Positions 12,881 to 14,601 of a stretch of DNA of 14,601 bases are shown here, piece after piece. The notes under the pieces are model-generated. The model was not told the origin of the DNA, did not search any database, and was given only the letters and a program-made list of their open reading frames with translations. The position numbers were made by a program, and so were the translations under genes. The stretch's first letter is position 1. Each line of letters opens with the position of its first letter. Source of the stretch: Chloroflexota bacterium (GTDB lineage: Bacteria > Chloroflexota > Limnocylindria > P2-11E); the NCBI GenBank assembly GCA_016875665.1, contig VGPA01000012.1:1-14601 (forward strand). Direction: 5' to 3'.

Positions 12881-14278
12881 ATGGCTGCCATCGTCGCAAT
12901 CAACCCCGCCACCGAGCAGGAGATCGGACGTTTCCAGGCCGACACGCCGGCCGCGGTCGAGCGCAAGCTCGATCTGGCCCGGACGCAGGCGCGCGCGTGG
13001 CGCGACGCCTCGTTCAAGCAGCGCGGCGCGGTCCTCACGAAGATCGGCGAGACGCTCGTCGCCCGCTCCGGAGACCTCGGGCTGCTCATCACGCGTGAGA
13101 TGGGAAAGCCCATCACCGAGGCCATCGGCGAAGTGAAGAAGGTCGGCGAGGCCTTCAAGTGGTACGCGACCCACGCCGAGGGCATGCTCCAGGGCCGCGA
13201 GGAGCACGAGCTCGCCGGTACGAGCGTGAAGGGCTACAGCGCGCGGATCTCGTATCTGCCGCTGGGTGTCGTGTACGGGATCTTCCCCTGGAACTACCCG
13301 GTCTGGCAGTGGGGCCGCGCCGCGGCGCCGACGCTCATGGCGGGCAACGTCATGGTGTTCAAGCACGCGTCCAACGTGCCCGGCTGCGCGCAGGCGATCA
13401 TCGACGCGGTCGAGGCCGCCGGCGCACCCAGCGGCCTCGTGCAGAACCTCCACCTGCCGGGGGCGGCGGCGGAGGCGCTCATCGCGGATGGCCGCATCGA
13501 CGCCGTCACCTTCACCGGCTCCACCGAAATCGGCGCGCGCGTGGGCGCCGCGGCGGGAGCGGCGATCAAGAAGAGCGTGCTCGAGCTGGGCGGCTCGGAC
13601 CCGTTCGTCGTCCTCGCGGACGCCGACATCGAGGCGGCCGCGGACAACGCGGCGCGCATGCGTCTGCGCAACACGGGCCAGGCGTGCATCTGCTCGAAGC
13701 GCATCGTCGTCGAGCACCAGGTGTACGACCGCTTCGTTGAGGCGATGGTGGCCGCGACGCGCCGTCTGCGCGTCGGCGACCCCGAGGACCCGTCGGTCGC
13801 CATCGGCCCGCTCGCACGTGCCGACCTGCGCGACGCGCTCGAGAGCCAGCTGAAGCGCTCCCAGGCTGCGGGCGCGAAGGTTGTCCTCAGCGGACCGCGC
13901 CCGTTCGCGAAGGGCTACTTCATGACACCCACGATCATCGCCTCGGACGACTCGACCGTGCCCGCGTTCACCGAGGAGACGTTCGGGCCGCTCGCGCTGG
14001 TGATTCGCGCGAAGGATGCGGACGACGCGATCGAGATCGCGAACAACACCGACTACGGCCTCGCCGGGATCGTCTTCACGCGCGACGTCGAAAAGGGGCG
14101 CCGCCTCGCCGCGCGCATCCGCACGGGGACGGTGACCGTAAACGGCCAGATCAACTCCGCCTACGACGTGCCGTTCGGCGGCGTGGGTCGCAGCGGCTAC
14201 GGGCGCGAGCTCGGCCGCGAGGGCATCCGCGAGTTCGTCAATACGCAGGCGGTCGTCGCACCGCTCGCGGAGGTGTAG
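12881..14278 (+). CDS. Succinate/glutarate-semialdehyde-type aldehyde dehydrogenase
   Basis: NAD(P)-dependent aldehyde dehydrogenase of 465 residues, of the GabD/SSADH group: INPATEQEIGRF (7-18), FPWNYPVWQWGRAAAP (135-150), MAGNVMVFKHASNVPG (153-168, where the lysine binds cofactor), FTGSTEIG (211-218), ELGGSDPFVV with general base E235, NTGQACICSKR with nucleophile C269, and EETFGP (365-370). The reaction would be oxidation of a C4 or C5 omega-semialdehyde to the dicarboxylate. C269-I-C271 forms a C-x-C like the pair that makes a redox-switch disulfide in human SSADH. The ATG start has GGGGAGG 7 nt upstream; an overlapping ATG at 12876 is in another frame. In the operon's context glutarate semialdehyde is an attractive substrate, feeding glutarate to the CoA-transferase, but this is inference. 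Confidence 0.9.
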   Translation: MAAIVAINPATEQEIGRFQADTPAAVERKLDLARTQARAWRDASFKQRGAVLTKIGETLVARSGDLGLLITREMGKPITEAIGEVKKVGEAFKWYATHAEGMLQGREEHELAGTSVKGYSARISYLPLGVVYGIFPWNYPVWQWGRAAAPTLMAGNVMVFKHASNVPGCAQAIIDAVEAAGAPSGLVQNLHLPGAAAEALIADGRIDAVTFTGSTEIGARVGAAAGAAIKKSVLELGGSDPFVVLADADIEAAADNAARMRLRNTGQACICSKRIVVEHQVYDRFVEAMVAATRRLRVGDPEDPSVAIGPLARADLRDALESQLKRSQAAGAKVVLSGPRPFAKGYFMTPTIIASDDSTVPAFTEETFGPLALVIRAKDADDAIEIANNTDYGLAGIVFTRDVEKGRRLAARIRTGTVTVNGQINSAYDVPFGGVGRSGYGRELGREGIREFVNTQAVVAPLAEV

Positions 14279-14291
14279 CGGACCCGGCTGG

Positions 14292-14297
14292 TAGCCT
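14292..14297 (+). promoter_or_regulatory. Candidate -10 element (TAGCCT) for leaderless 2-hydroxyacid dehydrogenase gene
   Basis: TAGCCT fits TANNNT and ends 7 nt before the GTG at 14305, placing the transcription start at the start codon. No Shine-Dalgarno lies in the 26-nt gap. This mirrors the arrangement before the DtxR-family gene at 1751. Confidence 0.4.
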
Positions 14298-14304
14298 GCC
14301 TGCG

Positions 14305-14601
14305 GTGCGCATCGTGGTCACGGGACCCGTGCCCGAGCCGGCGCTCGAGCTGCTCCGCCCGCGCGGCGAGGTGGTGATCGGTCCCGCGGACCCGCCGCTC
14401 CCGGGCGCCGCGGCACTGGCTGCGCTCGCTGCGGACGCCGACGTCCTCTTCACCATGCCGGGCCATCCGATCACCCGTGCCGTCATCGCGGCCGCGCCGC
14501 GGCTCCGCTTCATCGCGACGCTCGGCACGGGCTTCGACAACATCGACCTCGCCGCGGCCCGTGAGCGCGGGATTCCCGTGACCAACGCACCCGGGATCCT
14601 C
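14305..14601 (+). CDS. D-2-hydroxyacid dehydrogenase, N-terminal part, runs off window
   Basis: The first 99 codons of an NAD(P)-dependent D-2-hydroxyacid dehydrogenase (glyoxylate/hydroxypyruvate reductase, D-glycerate dehydrogenase or phosphoglycerate dehydrogenase type). The N-terminal catalytic-domain pattern is clear: MRIVVTGPVPEPALELL, ADVLFTM, PRLRFIATLGTGFDNIDL (about 73-90) and ARERGIPVTNAPG (92-104 in family terms), which leads into the missing Rossmann domain. Catalytic Arg, Glu and His lie beyond the window. The frame is open to the last base. GTG 14305 is chosen because the family N-terminus starts there and TAGCCT sits just upstream. It could reduce glyoxylate or hydroxypyruvate; the substrate cannot be told from this part. 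Confidence 0.88.
   Translation, partial: MRIVVTGPVPEPALELLRPRGEVVIGPADPPLPGAAALAALAADADVLFTMPGHPITRAVIAAAPRLRFIATLGTGFDNIDLAAARERGIPVTNAPGIL

Noticed and set aside
11045..13717. 890-codon open frame on the minus strand
   Set aside because: It lies opposite five well-recognised + strand genes, is rich in R, A, H and D as expected for a shadow of GC-rich codons, and shows no family motif. Similar minus-strand frames at 4216-6027, 6381-7571, 7589-8806 and 8782-10032 are rejected for the same reason.
1..14601. tRNA/rRNA genes, CRISPR arrays, insertion sequences, riboswitches
   Set aside because: None recognised by eye on either strand. A cobalamin riboswitch would lie upstream of the cob genes, outside this window.

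Overview
This is a GC-rich window (roughly 70 percent by eye, with strong G/C preference at third codon positions) packed with genes almost entirely on the + strand. Frequent GTG and TTG starts, many 1-4 nt stop/start overlaps and TANNNT hexamers just upstream of some genes suggest a high-GC soil or sediment bacterium. Chloroflexota, Actinobacteria and Rokubacteria-like lineages would all fit, and the phylum cannot be fixed from this sequence alone.

Region 1 (1-2443) starts with the 3' part of cobT, the lower-ligand step of cobalamin synthesis. A histidine phosphatase of the CobC/phosphoglycerate-mutase type follows; it carries an unusual C-terminal tail with nine cysteines. Next is a DtxR/MntR-family regulator, probably translated from a leaderless GTG, with several classical metal ligands replaced.

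Region 2 (2440-3383) is a gene graveyard. It holds the C-terminal half of an aldo/keto reductase on the minus strand with an in-frame TAG, a piece of a peptide-type ABC substrate-binding protein, and the C-terminal end of an LDH2-family oxidoreductase. The last two are fused in one frame. None looks functional.

Region 3 (3466-11887) is a seven-gene, translationally coupled operon headed by a TATGCT hexamer and a perfect 7-bp dyad. It encodes a class III aminotransferase, an ALDH7 (antiquitin/AmaB-type) aldehyde dehydrogenase, a LysA-type decarboxylase, an acyl-CoA dehydrogenase, a SUGCT-like family III CoA-transferase, an LDH2-family oxidoreductase and an Asp/Glu-racemase-family protein. The aminotransferase/ALDH7 pair and the glutarate-type CoA-transferase point to lysine or omega-amino-acid breakdown through C6 to C5 intermediates. 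The LysA-type enzyme and the racemase inside the operon make it unlike textbook lysine routes. The acyl-CoA dehydrogenase lacks the arginine expected of glutaryl-CoA dehydrogenase, so the end of the route is open.

Region 4 (11951-14601) continues in the same direction with an FAH-family hydrolase, a succinate/glutarate-semialdehyde-type dehydrogenase with a C-x-C active site, and the first 99 codons of a D-2-hydroxyacid dehydrogenase. No RNA genes, CRISPR arrays, transposases or attachment sites were seen, and no gene-free stretch exceeds 300 bases except the pseudogene region described above.
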